From NCBI GenBank assembly GCA_028277105.1, contig JANQHO010000044.1, forward strand, positions 1 through 39,878: a DNA stretch of 39,878 nucleotides, read 5' to 3'. Of this stretch, positions 25,601 to 33,675 are shown in pieces. The notes beneath the pieces were generated by a model, which ran no database searches, was not told the DNA's origin, and was given only the letters and a program-made list of their open reading frames with translations. Origin of the DNA: Owenweeksia sp. GTDB lineage: Bacteria; Bacteroidota; Bacteroidia; Flavobacteriales; Schleiferiaceae. A program made the position numbers and the translations under genes. How positions within the stretch are numbered: position 1 is the stretch's first letter; every line of letters begins with the position of its first letter.

Positions 25601-25630
25601 AAGCCCTGTGAATATTCACAGGGCTTTTTT
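25601..25630 (+). terminator. Rho-independent terminator of the sigma factor operon
   Basis: AAGCCCTGTGAAT and ATTCACAGGGCTT (25601-25626) form a perfect 13-bp palindrome followed by a run of T to 25630. It closes the transcript of the sigma factor and the small gene. Confidence 0.92.
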
Positions 25631-25661
25631 CTGTTTCTATAGTTTTAATCTATGCTTTCAT

Positions 25662-25693
25662 TCTGCACTCTTAAACTTAAGCCCTTATTTTTG
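25662..25693 (+). promoter_or_regulatory. Promoter of the DUF427 gene
   Basis: TCTG at 25662-25665 (one base from TTTG), a 20-base spacer and TATTTTTG at 25686-25693 (exact TAnnTTTG) lie directly before the ATG at 25709. Confidence 0.5.
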
Positions 25694-25708
25694 ATTCAAA
25701 TTTTTAAG

Positions 25709-25987
25709 ATGAAAGCAATCTGGAATAACACGGTAATAGCCGAAAGTAATAAGACCATTATAGTGGAGAATAACCACTACTTTCCTCCTGGCTCCATAAA
25801 AAAGGAATATTTTAAAGCTACAGCTACACATTCTACCTGTCCGTGGAAAGGAGAAGCTTCTTATTATACCGTAGAAGTAGACGGTGCAGTAAACGAAGAT
25901 GCGGCCTGGTATTATCCTGAAACTAAGGCTCTGGCTAAGCATATTGAGGGCTATGTAGCCTTTTGGAAAGGCGTTAAGGTGGAATAG
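25709..25987 (+). CDS. DUF427 domain protein
   Basis: From ATG at 25709 the protein has 92 residues, the usual size of the family. It shows the DUF427 blocks: 'WNNTVIAESNKTIIVENNHYF' (read up to residue 24), 'STCPWKGEASYYTVEVDG', 'AAWYYPETKALAKHIEGYVAFW'. The fold is a small beta-tent; no activity is established, and the conserved Cys, Trp and Glu suggest ligand binding. The longer in-frame start at 25652 would lie upstream of the promoter and encode hydrophobic nonsense. It stands alone between the sigma operon terminator and the csp gene. Confidence 0.9.
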   Translation: MKAIWNNTVIAESNKTIIVENNHYFPPGSIKKEYFKATATHSTCPWKGEASYYTVEVDGAVNEDAAWYYPETKALAKHIEGYVAFWKGVKVE

Positions 25988-26046
25988 GCCCAATGTTATA
26001 TTTTTCTGAATTTCAGCGAAAAAACGAAAGGACTAAATAAATACTA

Positions 26047-26054
26047 TACCTTTG
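26047..26054 (+). promoter_or_regulatory. Minus-7 box of the cold-shock gene promoter
   Basis: TACCTTTG matches TAnnTTTG and lies 31 bases before the ATG at 26086, so the leader would be short and very A/T-rich. No TTTG minus-33 box was found. Confidence 0.5.
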
Positions 26055-26085
26055 CAATTATTATTTTTTAATTTTTTTATTAGTT

Positions 26086-26277
26086 ATGCCACAAGGAACT
26101 GTAAAGTTTTTCAATGAATCCAAAGGTTACGGATTCATTGTAAACAGCACCACCAATCAAGACATCTTCGTACACGTAAGCGGCATCAGCCATGAAATAA
26201 AAGAAGGCGATGTAGTTACTTACGAAGAAAAAGAAGGAAAAAAAGGATTGAACGCGATAAATGTAATGCCTATTTAG
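26086..26277 (+). CDS. Cold-shock domain protein (CspA family)
   Basis: The 63-residue protein is a single OB-fold cold-shock domain: 'GTVKFFNESKGYGFI' with RNP1 (K-G-Y-G-F-I) and 'DIFVHVSGI' with RNP2. Such proteins bind single-stranded RNA and DNA and act as RNA chaperones. The length is close to the family norm (about 65-70). It is monocistronic: its own promoter box precedes it and a terminator follows 34 bases after the stop. Confidence 0.96.
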   Translation: MPQGTVKFFNESKGYGFIVNSTTNQDIFVHVSGISHEIKEGDVVTYEEKEGKKGLNAINVMPI

Positions 26278-26310
26278 AGTATTCTAAATCCGATTTTCAT
26301 TGCTCATTAA

Positions 26311-26339
26311 AAAACACCTGGCTAAGCCGGGTGTTTTTA
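26311..26339 (+). terminator. Rho-independent terminator of the cold-shock gene
   Basis: AACACCTGGC (26313-26322) pairs with GCCGGGTGTT (26326-26335) with one G-U pair around TAA, followed by T to 26338. A matching run of A precedes the stem, so it could also stop transcripts of the convergent gene ending at 26350. Confidence 0.88.
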
Positions 26340-26349
26340 TTGGCGGTTG

Positions 26350-27900
26350 TCAGTTTTTAGTGAACCTGCTGATTAAAGGTGGATGATCATCGCTTTGAAC
26401 TTTAACGAAATATACTCCTTTGGCTAAATAGGAGATATCTAATTCTGTCTTTTTCTCCAGAATGTCTGATATTATAACGGTTCCTTTGATATCTGTAATT
26501 GTCAACTGCTCATGAACAGTGATTTCAGGAATGAAGATATTAAGCTGATTATTAGCTGGGTTGGGATAGATATTTATTTCCCGCTTAGCTTTTTTGTATT
26601 TGTTCAATCCAATACCAGAACAGTCTTTTACGTAAAAAAAGGTACTATCATTATTTGATATTTCAATACCACAACTGCTGATCAGGGAATTTCCGTCATT
26701 TCCCATTTTGCTGTATAGACGCAGTGTATCGCTGAAATTTAATGTATCATTCAGCAATAAGCTAATGGTATCTGAATAATTGTAGGGATCACAAGAGGTA
26801 CTAACCGCTTTAATAGGAACAATAGAACTGTCACTTCTCAAAAGAACAAAATCTGAACCGTCCGGGGAGAGAGATGTACAGTTAAAAGGCCTGGTGGTTT
26901 TAATTGATATGATGCTATCCCCACAAAGCAGTCGCTCTGCATTACTTGTTGAGTCTGTAGGATGGTTCTTTATGGTCCAATCAAAAACATTTGTAGGGCA
27001 ATTAGCGTCTATTACAATTCCAGTTTCTATGGAAATACTGCCTATCAGGATATGATCATTCAATATGGAGTCGTAGCGATATTCGTTAACTGCAAATTTT
27101 ACGGTGTACTTGCCAATCTGGGTAGGTATAAAAGTGATGGTTCCGTTATTTTGATCAATTTGGATACCTTGATAGGTAGGCAAAGGGGAATTGTAGGTGA
27201 GAGGAGGTACAAAGGCTATATCGCTACCAGGCCCACAATTAGGGCCGCTCTGGGAAGGACTAAAGAAAAAGTAAAGAGAGTCTCCATCCTGTTCCTCGTA
27301 GAATTGTTTCCAACTATACGGTTCTCTATTAGTAGAATCTGGAAGGCACAGGGAAATATTATGGGTAAAAGAAAATACGGGGGATGAATTAGGTCCGTAC
27401 ATATTATTTAGGGTAGCTTCCAGAAATAAATTTTCTTGATTAGGTGATACCAGATTATCACTGGCATCTCTGCAACAAGGGGGAGAGGCTATAAATTTCC
27501 AATCGCTGCAGGGGCCATCTAAAATTACGGTACCCCGAAAAATATGTTTAGAGATGCTTAGTGGGTTAGGACTACATTCACCACCAGGCCTGTCTTTAAT
27601 CAACCAACCTCCATTGGCATCTAAAGGGTGAGCCTGGGAAGGGGGAGGAAATACTTTTGGTAAGGCAATGGTTCGATTAAAGGAAAAACAAGAGGATGAG
27701 AAACAAATATCAGAAGTTGGAGATGATAAAGGATTACCGTTAGTATTGCGATAATAGTGAATGGTTATTTGATAATGATAAGGTATTCCCGTAGAATCTC
27801 CGATATAGCGATAAAAGATCTCCCCGTTAGAATAATGAGATGCATAGCCGGAAAATCCCAATAAAACTATTATCAGGCTAACAGTAAGCTTTTTAACCAT
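26350..27900 (-). CDS. Secreted protein with T9SS type A sorting domain
   Basis: From ATG at 27900 the protein has 516 residues: signal peptide 'MVKKLTVSLIIVLLGFSGYA', then a cysteine-containing beta-rich body, and from about residue 440 a type A sorting domain ('INIYPNPANNQLNIFIPE', 'LTITDIKGTVIIS', 'LDISYLAKGVYFVKVQSD'). The opening 'SHYSNGEIFYRYIGDS' resembles the start of many gliding- and adhesin-type proteins of Bacteroidota, which share a 'H..GGEI.Y.' motif. It should be exported through the type IX system and anchored at the surface or released. The body function is unknown. It is divergent from the S46 peptidase. Confidence 0.85.
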   Translation of the reverse strand: MVKKLTVSLIIVLLGFSGYASHYSNGEIFYRYIGDSTGIPYHYQITIHYYRNTNGNPLSSPTSDICFSSSCFSFNRTIALPKVFPPPSQAHPLDANGGWLIKDRPGGECSPNPLSISKHIFRGTVILDGPCSDWKFIASPPCCRDASDNLVSPNQENLFLEATLNNMYGPNSSPVFSFTHNISLCLPDSTNREPYSWKQFYEEQDGDSLYFFFSPSQSGPNCGPGSDIAFVPPLTYNSPLPTYQGIQIDQNNGTITFIPTQIGKYTVKFAVNEYRYDSILNDHILIGSISIETGIVIDANCPTNVFDWTIKNHPTDSTSNAERLLCGDSIISIKTTRPFNCTSLSPDGSDFVLLRSDSSIVPIKAVSTSCDPYNYSDTISLLLNDTLNFSDTLRLYSKMGNDGNSLISSCGIEISNNDSTFFYVKDCSGIGLNKYKKAKREINIYPNPANNQLNIFIPEITVHEQLTITDIKGTVIISDILEKKTELDISYLAKGVYFVKVQSDDHPPLISRFTKN

Positions 27901-27991
27901 AGAATATTTTTTTTGCAAAAAAAACAAATAAACCTTTCTATGAATAATAGAATTGTATAGATAACATATTTGGTTATGCAGATAGCCGAAA

Positions 27992-28022
27992 TTGCTTTAT
28001 AAACCAAAACTGAATATGTTTA
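27992..28022 (+). promoter_or_regulatory. Promoter of the S46 peptidase gene
   Basis: TTG at 27992-27994, a 20-base spacer and TATGTTTA at 28015-28022 (one base from TAnnTTTG) lie 18 bases before the ATG at 28041. Confidence 0.5.
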
Positions 28023-28040
28023 CACTTTCAAAATTTTAAG

Positions 28041-30242
28041 ATGATGTTCAAACGATATTTTTTAGCTGGTGTATTATTCATTTTCTCCCTTACTTCTTCC
28101 CAGGCCAGGGAGGGTATGTGGATCCCTTATCTCATCGGTCAGTTGAATGCTGCGGAGATGAAGACCATGGGAATGGAGATTACGGCCGAGGACATTTACA
28201 GCCTTAATAATTCTTCCCTGAAAGACGCCATTGTACACTTCAATTTCGGTTGTACGGCCGAGTTGATCTCTTCCAAAGGGCTATTGCTTACTAATCATCA
28301 CTGTGGCTACAGCCAGATTCAATCCCACAGCACCCTTGAAAACAATTATTTGAAAGAAGGTTTTTGGGCTATGTCTCAGGAAGAGGAGTTAAAAAATCCC
28401 GGTTTGGTAGCAGCCATTGTGAAATATATGGAAGATGTTACCAATGAAGCGCTTCAAGATGTAAATGATCAAATGAGCGCAGCTGAACGGGAAGTTCAGA
28501 TAAAAAATAACCTGGAAGCACTGTTGGAAGGTAAGAGGAAAGAAACGGAATACGACCTCTCGGTTGTGCCTTTCTTTTACGGCAATCAATACATACTGGT
28601 AGCGCGTGAAGTGTTCAAAGACGTACGGTTGGTAGGCGCTCCCCCGTCTTCCATTGGTAAATACGGAGCTGATACCGATAACTGGATCTGGCCCCGCCAT
28701 ACCGGGGATTTTTCCATCTTCCGCATTTATGCCGGTAAAGAGAACCAACCGGCAGATATTTCGGATGATAACATCCCTTACCGCCCTGCCCGGCATTTAA
28801 CGATAAATGCCAATGGCTTTGATCTCAATGACTTTACTATGGTATATGGCTTTCCGGGCCGCACCCAACAATATTTACCTTCCAACGAAGTAGCCAATAC
28901 CGTTGACGTTTACGACCCTGCCCGTATAGCCGTACGCGATGTATTGCTGGAGATACTGGATGCCAAGATGCGTCAGGACGAGGCAACCCGTATAAAATAC
29001 GCAACTAAATACGCCAGCATAAGCAATGCCTGGAAGAAATGGAAGGGGGAGATTATTGGGCTCAAAGAAACCAAGGCAATAGCCGGTAAGGAGGCATTTG
29101 AAAAGCAATTTACGGAAGCATTAAAGAAAAGACCGCAGCTTTTCCAAAAATATGGCGATGTGCTGAACGAGTTGAAGAACCTCTACGAAGAAAGGAAGCC
29201 TGTAATGCTGGAGCGCTACCATTACATCGAAATAGGCTATTACGGGAATGAACTGTTTCGCCATATGTTATCTTATCGCAGTATGGCTGCCGTTTCAGAA
29301 GAAAAACTGGCAAAGCTGGCGGAAAGCCGGGCTGGTAGCCTGGAAAGATTTTACAAAAATTATGATGTAGAACTGGATCGCCAGGCAGCCTTAGCTTTAT
29401 TACCAACCTATATCGGGCAGGTAAAAACAGAGCCCATTCCTCAAATAATAAAAGAATTACAGAATATGAAACCGGAAAAGCAAGGGAAATTTATCGGTAA
29501 ACTATTTGAAAAGAGTATAGTACTTAATGACCCTGTCAAATGGCAGGAGATGCTGGAGGAAAACCCTGAAAAGGCGGTGAAGAAGGTGAAGAAAGATAAA
29601 GCTTATCAACTTTCCGTAGCTATGTATGATCACTTCATAGAGGTGTTGAATGCCAGTGTAGACGAAATGAACAGCAGGATCGATCACCTTCAAGGCCAGT
29701 ATGTAATCGCTTTACAAAAAGCTTTTCCCGACAGGGATTTTTATCCTGATGCCAACAGCACTTTGAGGGTGGCCTACGGAAAGGTAGATGGCTATGAGCC
29801 GAGAGATGCTGTTTACTATCAGTCACAAACCTATTTATCGGGTGTTATAGCCAAATATATCCCGGGTGATTATGAATTTGATCTGCCTCAAAAACTGATC
29901 GATCTATATAACAATAAGGATTATGGGCGCTGGGGGGAAGAAGATAAAATGCCGGTGTGTTTTATTGCTTCTAACCATACAACTGGAGGCAATTCAGGTA
30001 GCCCGGCCTTAAATGGAAGGGGAGAGCTGATCGGCCTTAACTTTGACCGGGTTTGGGAAGGAACTATGAGTGATATTAATTACGACCTGAGCCGTTGCCG
30101 CAATATAATGGTGGATATCCGCTATATATTGTTTATCGTAGATAAGTTTGCCGGAGCAGGCTACCTCATTGATGAGTTGGACATTGCGGAGAATGATGAG
30201 ATAACAGAGGATACTCCGCTGGAGGAATCAATAGAAGGATAA
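28041..30242 (+). CDS. S46 family dipeptidyl-peptidase, DPP11-like (Asp/Glu-specific)
   Basis: The 733-residue protein has a signal peptide (cut near 'SSQA') and the S46 catalytic parts: His87 in 'LLLTNHHCGYSQIQ', Asp223 in 'RHTGDFSIFRIYAG' and Ser652 in 'TGGNSGSPALNGRGELIGL'. Eighteen residues after the Ser lies an Arg ('NFDRVWEGTMSD'), the position that in characterised DPP11 (Arg673) gives preference for Asp/Glu at P1, whereas DPP7 has Gly ('FDGNWE'). The enzyme would release acidic dipeptides from peptides in the periplasm. A second ATG follows the first at once. The gene is followed after 3 bases by the convergent methylase gene. Confidence 0.95.
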   Translation: MMFKRYFLAGVLFIFSLTSSQAREGMWIPYLIGQLNAAEMKTMGMEITAEDIYSLNNSSLKDAIVHFNFGCTAELISSKGLLLTNHHCGYSQIQSHSTLENNYLKEGFWAMSQEEELKNPGLVAAIVKYMEDVTNEALQDVNDQMSAAEREVQIKNNLEALLEGKRKETEYDLSVVPFFYGNQYILVAREVFKDVRLVGAPPSSIGKYGADTDNWIWPRHTGDFSIFRIYAGKENQPADISDDNIPYRPARHLTINANGFDLNDFTMVYGFPGRTQQYLPSNEVANTVDVYDPARIAVRDVLLEILDAKMRQDEATRIKYATKYASISNAWKKWKGEIIGLKETKAIAGKEAFEKQFTEALKKRPQLFQKYGDVLNELKNLYEERKPVMLERYHYIEIGYYGNELFRHMLSYRSMAAVSEEKLAKLAESRAGSLERFYKNYDVELDRQAALALLPTYIGQVKTEPIPQIIKELQNMKPEKQGKFIGKLFEKSIVLNDPVKWQEMLEENPEKAVKKVKKDKAYQLSVAMYDHFIEVLNASVDEMNSRIDHLQGQYVIALQKAFPDRDFYPDANSTLRVAYGKVDGYEPRDAVYYQSQTYLSGVIAKYIPGDYEFDLPQKLIDLYNNKDYGRWGEEDKMPVCFIASNHTTGGNSGSPALNGRGELIGLNFDRVWEGTMSDINYDLSRCRNIMVDIRYILFIVDKFAGAGYLIDELDIAENDEITEDTPLEESIEG

Positions 30243-30245
30243 GTA

Positions 30246-31004
30246 TCATTCTGCCCCAGAAGCGCTTAGAACAAAAATAGCCGGTTTTTTTTCCAGGTCA
30301 GGTTGATTGGATTTCCACCAGCTTATGGTTTGCGTATTGATCATTTCGCTGGCAAGAGTAATGTCTCTGGCTATACATAACAAAGTGTTGTTGTTACAGG
30401 TCTCCAGCACATCCTTTAACAATTTGTGATTCCGGTAAGGGGTTTCCATGAATATTTGGCTTTGACCGCTTTTGGCACTCAGGTTCTCTAAAGCTTTGAT
30501 CCTTCGTTTGCGCAAATGTTTCTCGATAGGTAAGTAGCCATTAAAAGCGAAATTTTGCCCGTTGAGCCCACTGGCCATCATAGCCATTAAGATAGATGAA
30601 GGGCCAGCCAGGGGAACAACCCTGATACTTTGCTGATGGGCCAGCCTTACCACTTCGCTGCCGGGATCGGCAATAGCGGGAGCACCCGCCTCTGAAATGA
30701 TACCTACGTGAAAGCCTTCATTACAGGGACTGAGAAAAGAGGGGATCTCTTCCGGTTCGGTGTACTTGTTGAGAACAAACATTTTAAGGCGATCCTGGGA
30801 CTTGGAAGGAAGCACTTTTTTGATAAAAGCCCGGGCGCTTTTTTCATTTTCTACCACAAAGTGGTCAGTGATATCTATTACCTTTTTCACGGACAAGGGT
30901 AAAACTTCCAGGGGCTCCACCTCTCCCATCAGGGCAGGGATCAGGTATAACTTACCCTTTGCTATTTCGGGCTTGTCACCAGCTTCTTCAGGGCTTTCGT
31001 CCAT
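30246..31004 (-). CDS. RsmI-like SAM-dependent methyltransferase (tetrapyrrole-methylase fold)
   Basis: The 252-residue protein belongs to the tetrapyrrole-methylase/RsmI group: 'GKLYLIPALMGE', then 'VGIISEAGAPAIADPG', 'VVPLAGPSSILMAMMASGL' and 'QIFMETPYRNHKLL'. It is shorter and more divergent than RsmI (16S rRNA C1402 2'-O-methylase), whose block reads '.SDAGTP.ISDPG', so it is probably the Bacteroidota paralog; its substrate is unknown to me. The start overlaps the phosphatase gene by 17 bases, so the two form one operon, a linkage I recall next to dnaA in Flavobacteriia. Confidence 0.88.
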   Translation of the reverse strand: MDESPEEAGDKPEIAKGKLYLIPALMGEVEPLEVLPLSVKKVIDITDHFVVENEKSARAFIKKVLPSKSQDRLKMFVLNKYTEPEEIPSFLSPCNEGFHVGIISEAGAPAIADPGSEVVRLAHQQSIRVVPLAGPSSILMAMMASGLNGQNFAFNGYLPIEKHLRKRRIKALENLSAKSGQSQIFMETPYRNHKLLKDVLETCNNNTLLCIARDITLASEMINTQTISWWKSNQPDLEKKPAIFVLSASGAE

Positions 31005-31458
31005 CTTTTATTTTTTGAATGATAGAGTCGGTAGCGCGATCCAGCAAACGGTAAACATTTTCAAAACCCCTGTCTCCACCATAATAAGGATCGGGTACTT
31101 CACTGTTAGAGCCAGGTTCAATTTCGTTTAAAATATAGTCTACTTTATTTACATCAGCCTGGTTGCGGGCAAGCCTGATCACATTTTGATAATTGCTTTC
31201 ATCCATCACATATATCTTATCAAACCGGTCGAAATCTTCTATTTGGAACTGCCTTCCTCTCAGGTCAGATATATCAATACCATATGTACGTCCCGTTTTA
31301 ATCGTACGCGGATCCGGGGCTTCGTCAATATGATAAGCTGCTGTTCCAGCACTATCGGTTTCAATATCCAGTTGACCATTTTGCACTTTAGAGCGCAATA
31401 GCCCTTCCGCCAGCGGGGAGCGGCAGATATTTCCCAGGCAAACCATCAAGATCTTCAT
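30988..31458 (-). CDS. Low-molecular-weight protein-tyrosine phosphatase
   Basis: The 156-residue protein starts with the P-loop 'VCLGNICRSPLAEGLL' (nucleophile Cys7, Arg13, Ser14) and has the general acid Asp123 in 'VPDPYYGG', both family hallmarks. 'DSAGTAAYHIDEAPDPR' is also typical. The enzyme dephosphorylates phosphotyrosine, in bacteria often on kinases of polysaccharide export. It precedes the RsmI-like gene (17-base overlap) and lies downstream of dnaA, separated from it by a structured terminator region. Confidence 0.95.
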   Translation of the reverse strand: MKILMVCLGNICRSPLAEGLLRSKVQNGQLDIETDSAGTAAYHIDEAPDPRTIKTGRTYGIDISDLRGRQFQIEDFDRFDKIYVMDESNYQNVIRLARNQADVNKVDYILNEIEPGSNSEVPDPYYGGDRGFENVYRLLDRATDSIIQKIKDGRKP

Positions 31459-31475
31459 ACAATTGCTTTGAAGGT

Positions 31476-31571
31476 AAAAATAAAAAAGGCTGTCTATTTT
31501 TGAGGGATTGATGGCAGTTCTTCAACATCCTCGTTACCAAACTGTCCTCAGTCCTCCAGCCAGACAGCCTT
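31476..31571 (-). terminator. Large structured terminator, or small RNA, downstream of dnaA
   Basis: On the reverse strand AAGGCTGTCT (31571-31562) pairs perfectly with AGACAGCCTT (31495-31486), directly followed by TTTTTT-A-TTTTT (31487-31476). Inside, TGAGG/CCTCA (31550-31546 with 31505-31501) and CAGTT/AACTG (31544-31540 with 31519-31515) nest in the same order. Three nested helices and a U tract in one 135-bp gap go beyond a simple terminator and could be an independent RNA. Confidence 0.6.
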
Positions 31572-31593
31572 CGGTTTGATTTAAAAATTTTAC

Positions 31594-33024
31594 TTACTGT
31601 AAGGTTAGTTTTTTTCTGAGGTCTTCCACATAGGTTCTAAAGCGTTTATCCGTTTCAGCGAGATTGTTTACTGTACGACAGGCGTGTAATACCGTAGCGT
31701 GGTCTTTATTGCCACATTGGGCACCAATACTGGCCAAAGAGGCCTTGGTGAGTTGTTTAGAAAAATACATCGCCAATTGGCGTGCCTGAACAATTTCCCG
31801 TTTGCGGGTAGGCGACTTCAATAAGTCTATGGGCATGTCAAAATAATCGCAAACTACCTTTTGAATGTAATCAATGGAAATCTCACGGGTAGTATTCTTT
31901 ACAAATTTGTCAATCATCTGCTTGGCCAGCTCAACTGTGATCCTCTTTTTATTGAGGGAAGACTGAGCCAGTAAAGAGATCAAGGCACCTTCTAACTCTC
32001 TGACGTTGGAGTTAATACTGTAAGCCAGGTATTCTATAACATCATCAGGCATTTCTACACCATCGCTGTATAGCTTTTGTTCCAATATAGCTATACGTGT
32101 TTCAAGAGCTGGTGTTTGCAGGTCTGCGCTTAGCCCCCACTTAAAGCGTGAGAGCAATCTCTGTTCAACGCCTTGCAGATCTACTGGAGCCCTGTCAGAT
32201 GTTAAGATAACCTGTTTACCATGTTGGTGCAGGTGGTTGAAAATTTCAAAGAAAACGTCTTGTGTCTTTTCCTTTCCGGCAAATGAATGTACATCATCCA
32301 TTATCAGTACATCTATTAACTGATAAAAATGCACAAAGTCATTTTTGGTATTGTTTCGGATAGAATCGATAAACTGTTGGGTAAACTTTTCAGCCGTAAC
32401 ATAAAGAACAGTTTTTTCGGGATACTTATCCTTAATTTCAATACCAATGGCATGAGCAAGGTGGGTTTTTCCCAAACCATTGCCTCCATAAATAAGGAGC
32501 GGGTTAAACGAGGTTCCTCCCGGTTTGTTCGACACGGCAAAGCCGGCAGAACGTGCCAGTCGGTTACAGTCACCTTCCACAAAATTGTCGAAAGTGTAGT
32601 TAGGGTTCAGCTGAGATTCCACGTTTACTTTTCGCAAACCAGGGATAATAAAAGGATTTTTAACCCCTTTTTCCCCCAGCTCCACAGGCATGTTAACCTT
32701 TGGATTTTTGATAGGGGCCCGATTGCTACTGGGAATCTTAACAGTGTAAGGATTGGTGTTACCATAGGTGTTTTCCATAACAATACTGTACACCAATTTA
32801 GCATCTTCCCCTAGTTCCCGGGTTATAGCACTCTTGAGGAGTTTAATGTAATTTTCCTCAAGCCACTCGTAAAAAAACTTGCTGGGAACCTGAATGCTCA
32901 GAACACGATCCTTAAGTTTCAGAGGCTTGATAGGAAGAAACCACGTTTTAAAACTTTGGGAAGGTATGTTGTCCTTAATATAGTCAAGACAATTTTCCCA
33001 AACTGTTTTTGCAGTTAGTTCCAT
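31594..33024 (-). CDS. dnaA: Chromosomal replication initiator DnaA
   Basis: From ATG at 33024 the protein has 476 residues, the normal DnaA size. Domain I ('WENCLDYIKDNIPSQSFKTW') opens it; a basic, proline-rich linker follows; the AAA+ domain has Walker A GGNGLGKT at 180-187 and Walker B 'LIMDDVH' near 240; domain IV ends with the DNA-box-binding motif 'CGNKDHATVLHACRTV'. It binds origin DNA and opens the helix. A TTG one codon earlier is less likely. The leader contains a strong hairpin (33054-33082). The gene is divergent from the thioesterase gene across 225 bases. Confidence 0.99.
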   Translation of the reverse strand: MELTAKTVWENCLDYIKDNIPSQSFKTWFLPIKPLKLKDRVLSIQVPSKFFYEWLEENYIKLLKSAITRELGEDAKLVYSIVMENTYGNTNPYTVKIPSSNRAPIKNPKVNMPVELGEKGVKNPFIIPGLRKVNVESQLNPNYTFDNFVEGDCNRLARSAGFAVSNKPGGTSFNPLLIYGGNGLGKTHLAHAIGIEIKDKYPEKTVLYVTAEKFTQQFIDSIRNNTKNDFVHFYQLIDVLIMDDVHSFAGKEKTQDVFFEIFNHLHQHGKQVILTSDRAPVDLQGVEQRLLSRFKWGLSADLQTPALETRIAILEQKLYSDGVEMPDDVIEYLAYSINSNVRELEGALISLLAQSSLNKKRITVELAKQMIDKFVKNTTREISIDYIQKVVCDYFDMPIDLLKSPTRKREIVQARQLAMYFSKQLTKASLASIGAQCGNKDHATVLHACRTVNNLAETDKRFRTYVEDLRKKLTLQ

Positions 33025-33053
33025 CAATGAATTAACGTTTTAATGTTAGTTTA

Positions 33054-33082
33054 ACACTTTCAGGCAGGTCGCCTGAAGGTGT
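33054..33082 (-). promoter_or_regulatory. Stable hairpin in the dnaA leader
   Basis: CACTTTCAGGC (33055-33065) and GCCTGAAGGTG (33071-33081) pair over 11 bp with one G-T, extended by an A-T pair, around a 5-base loop. It ends 29 bases before the dnaA ATG and lacks a T run, so it is a leader structure or operator rather than a terminator. The rest of the 33025-33249 gap is A/T-rich with one near-match to a DnaA box (33114-33122). Confidence 0.55.
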
Positions 33083-33249
33083 ATACGGTTATGGCGTAAA
33101 CAGGCAGCAAATGTGTAGATAAAAAAGTGATTAAAAAAATGATTTTGGGGTTGACTTTCTGGTTTTTTTTGTCAAAATTAAGCCAGTGTTAACTCGATGA
33201 AACCCGCATTCTATGGTAGAAAGCCACTAATTATCAGACATCAACCCGC

Positions 33250-33675
33250 ATGTATGTAAACACAACTTCAACAAGAGTGAGGTATGCCGAAACCGACCAA
33301 ATGAGCGTGGTTTACAACGGTATTTATCCACAGTACTTTGAGATAGGAAGGGTAGAAGCCTTACGGGAACTGGGTATGACGTACAGGCAGATGGAAGAGG
33401 AAGGCATCATGTTACCTGTTTTAGAAATGCACATAAAATTTATTCGACCGGCTTTGTACGATAATATGATCTATATAAAAACATTCCTGAAACAATTACC
33501 TGATACGAGGATAAAGTTTGATCACGAGATCTATAATGAGGAAGGCCAGTTATTAACTACGGGTTGGGTACAATTGGTTTTTGTAAACAAAGAAACCCGC
33601 AAGCCTATGAGGGCTCCAGAGCAGTTTATTAAAAGGCTTAAACCTTTGGTTAGCTCTAGTAACGGGCAATCTTAA
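33250..33675 (+). CDS. Hotdog-fold acyl-CoA thioesterase (YbgC/FadM-like)
   Basis: The 141-residue protein has the 4-hydroxybenzoyl-CoA thioesterase type start 'TRVRYAETDQMSVVYNGIYP', with Asp16 at the catalytic position, then 'YFEIGRVEALRELG' and a late 'FVNKETRKPMRAPEQF', all usual in YbgC/FadM proteins. They hydrolyse acyl-CoA thioesters. The family usually has His in the 'GVVHH..Y' block; here the sequence reads 'SVVYNGIY', as in many Bacteroidota members. A perfect TTATCCACA lies inside the gene (33324-33332). It overlaps the convergent peptidase gene by 20 bases. Confidence 0.9.
   Translation: MYVNTTSTRVRYAETDQMSVVYNGIYPQYFEIGRVEALRELGMTYRQMEEEGIMLPVLEMHIKFIRPALYDNMIYIKTFLKQLPDTRIKFDHEIYNEEGQLLTTGWVQLVFVNKETRKPMRAPEQFIKRLKPLVSSSNGQS

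Noticed and set aside
31476..31571. The structured region as SRP (4.5S) RNA or tmRNA
   Set aside because: Neither strand contains the SRP tetraloop and AGCAG-type motifs, or a tRNA-like end as in tmRNA.
33324..33332. Perfect TTATCCACA box taken as an origin of replication
   Set aside because: One perfect box inside a coding gene plus one mismatched box does not make an origin cluster; I kept it only as an observation.
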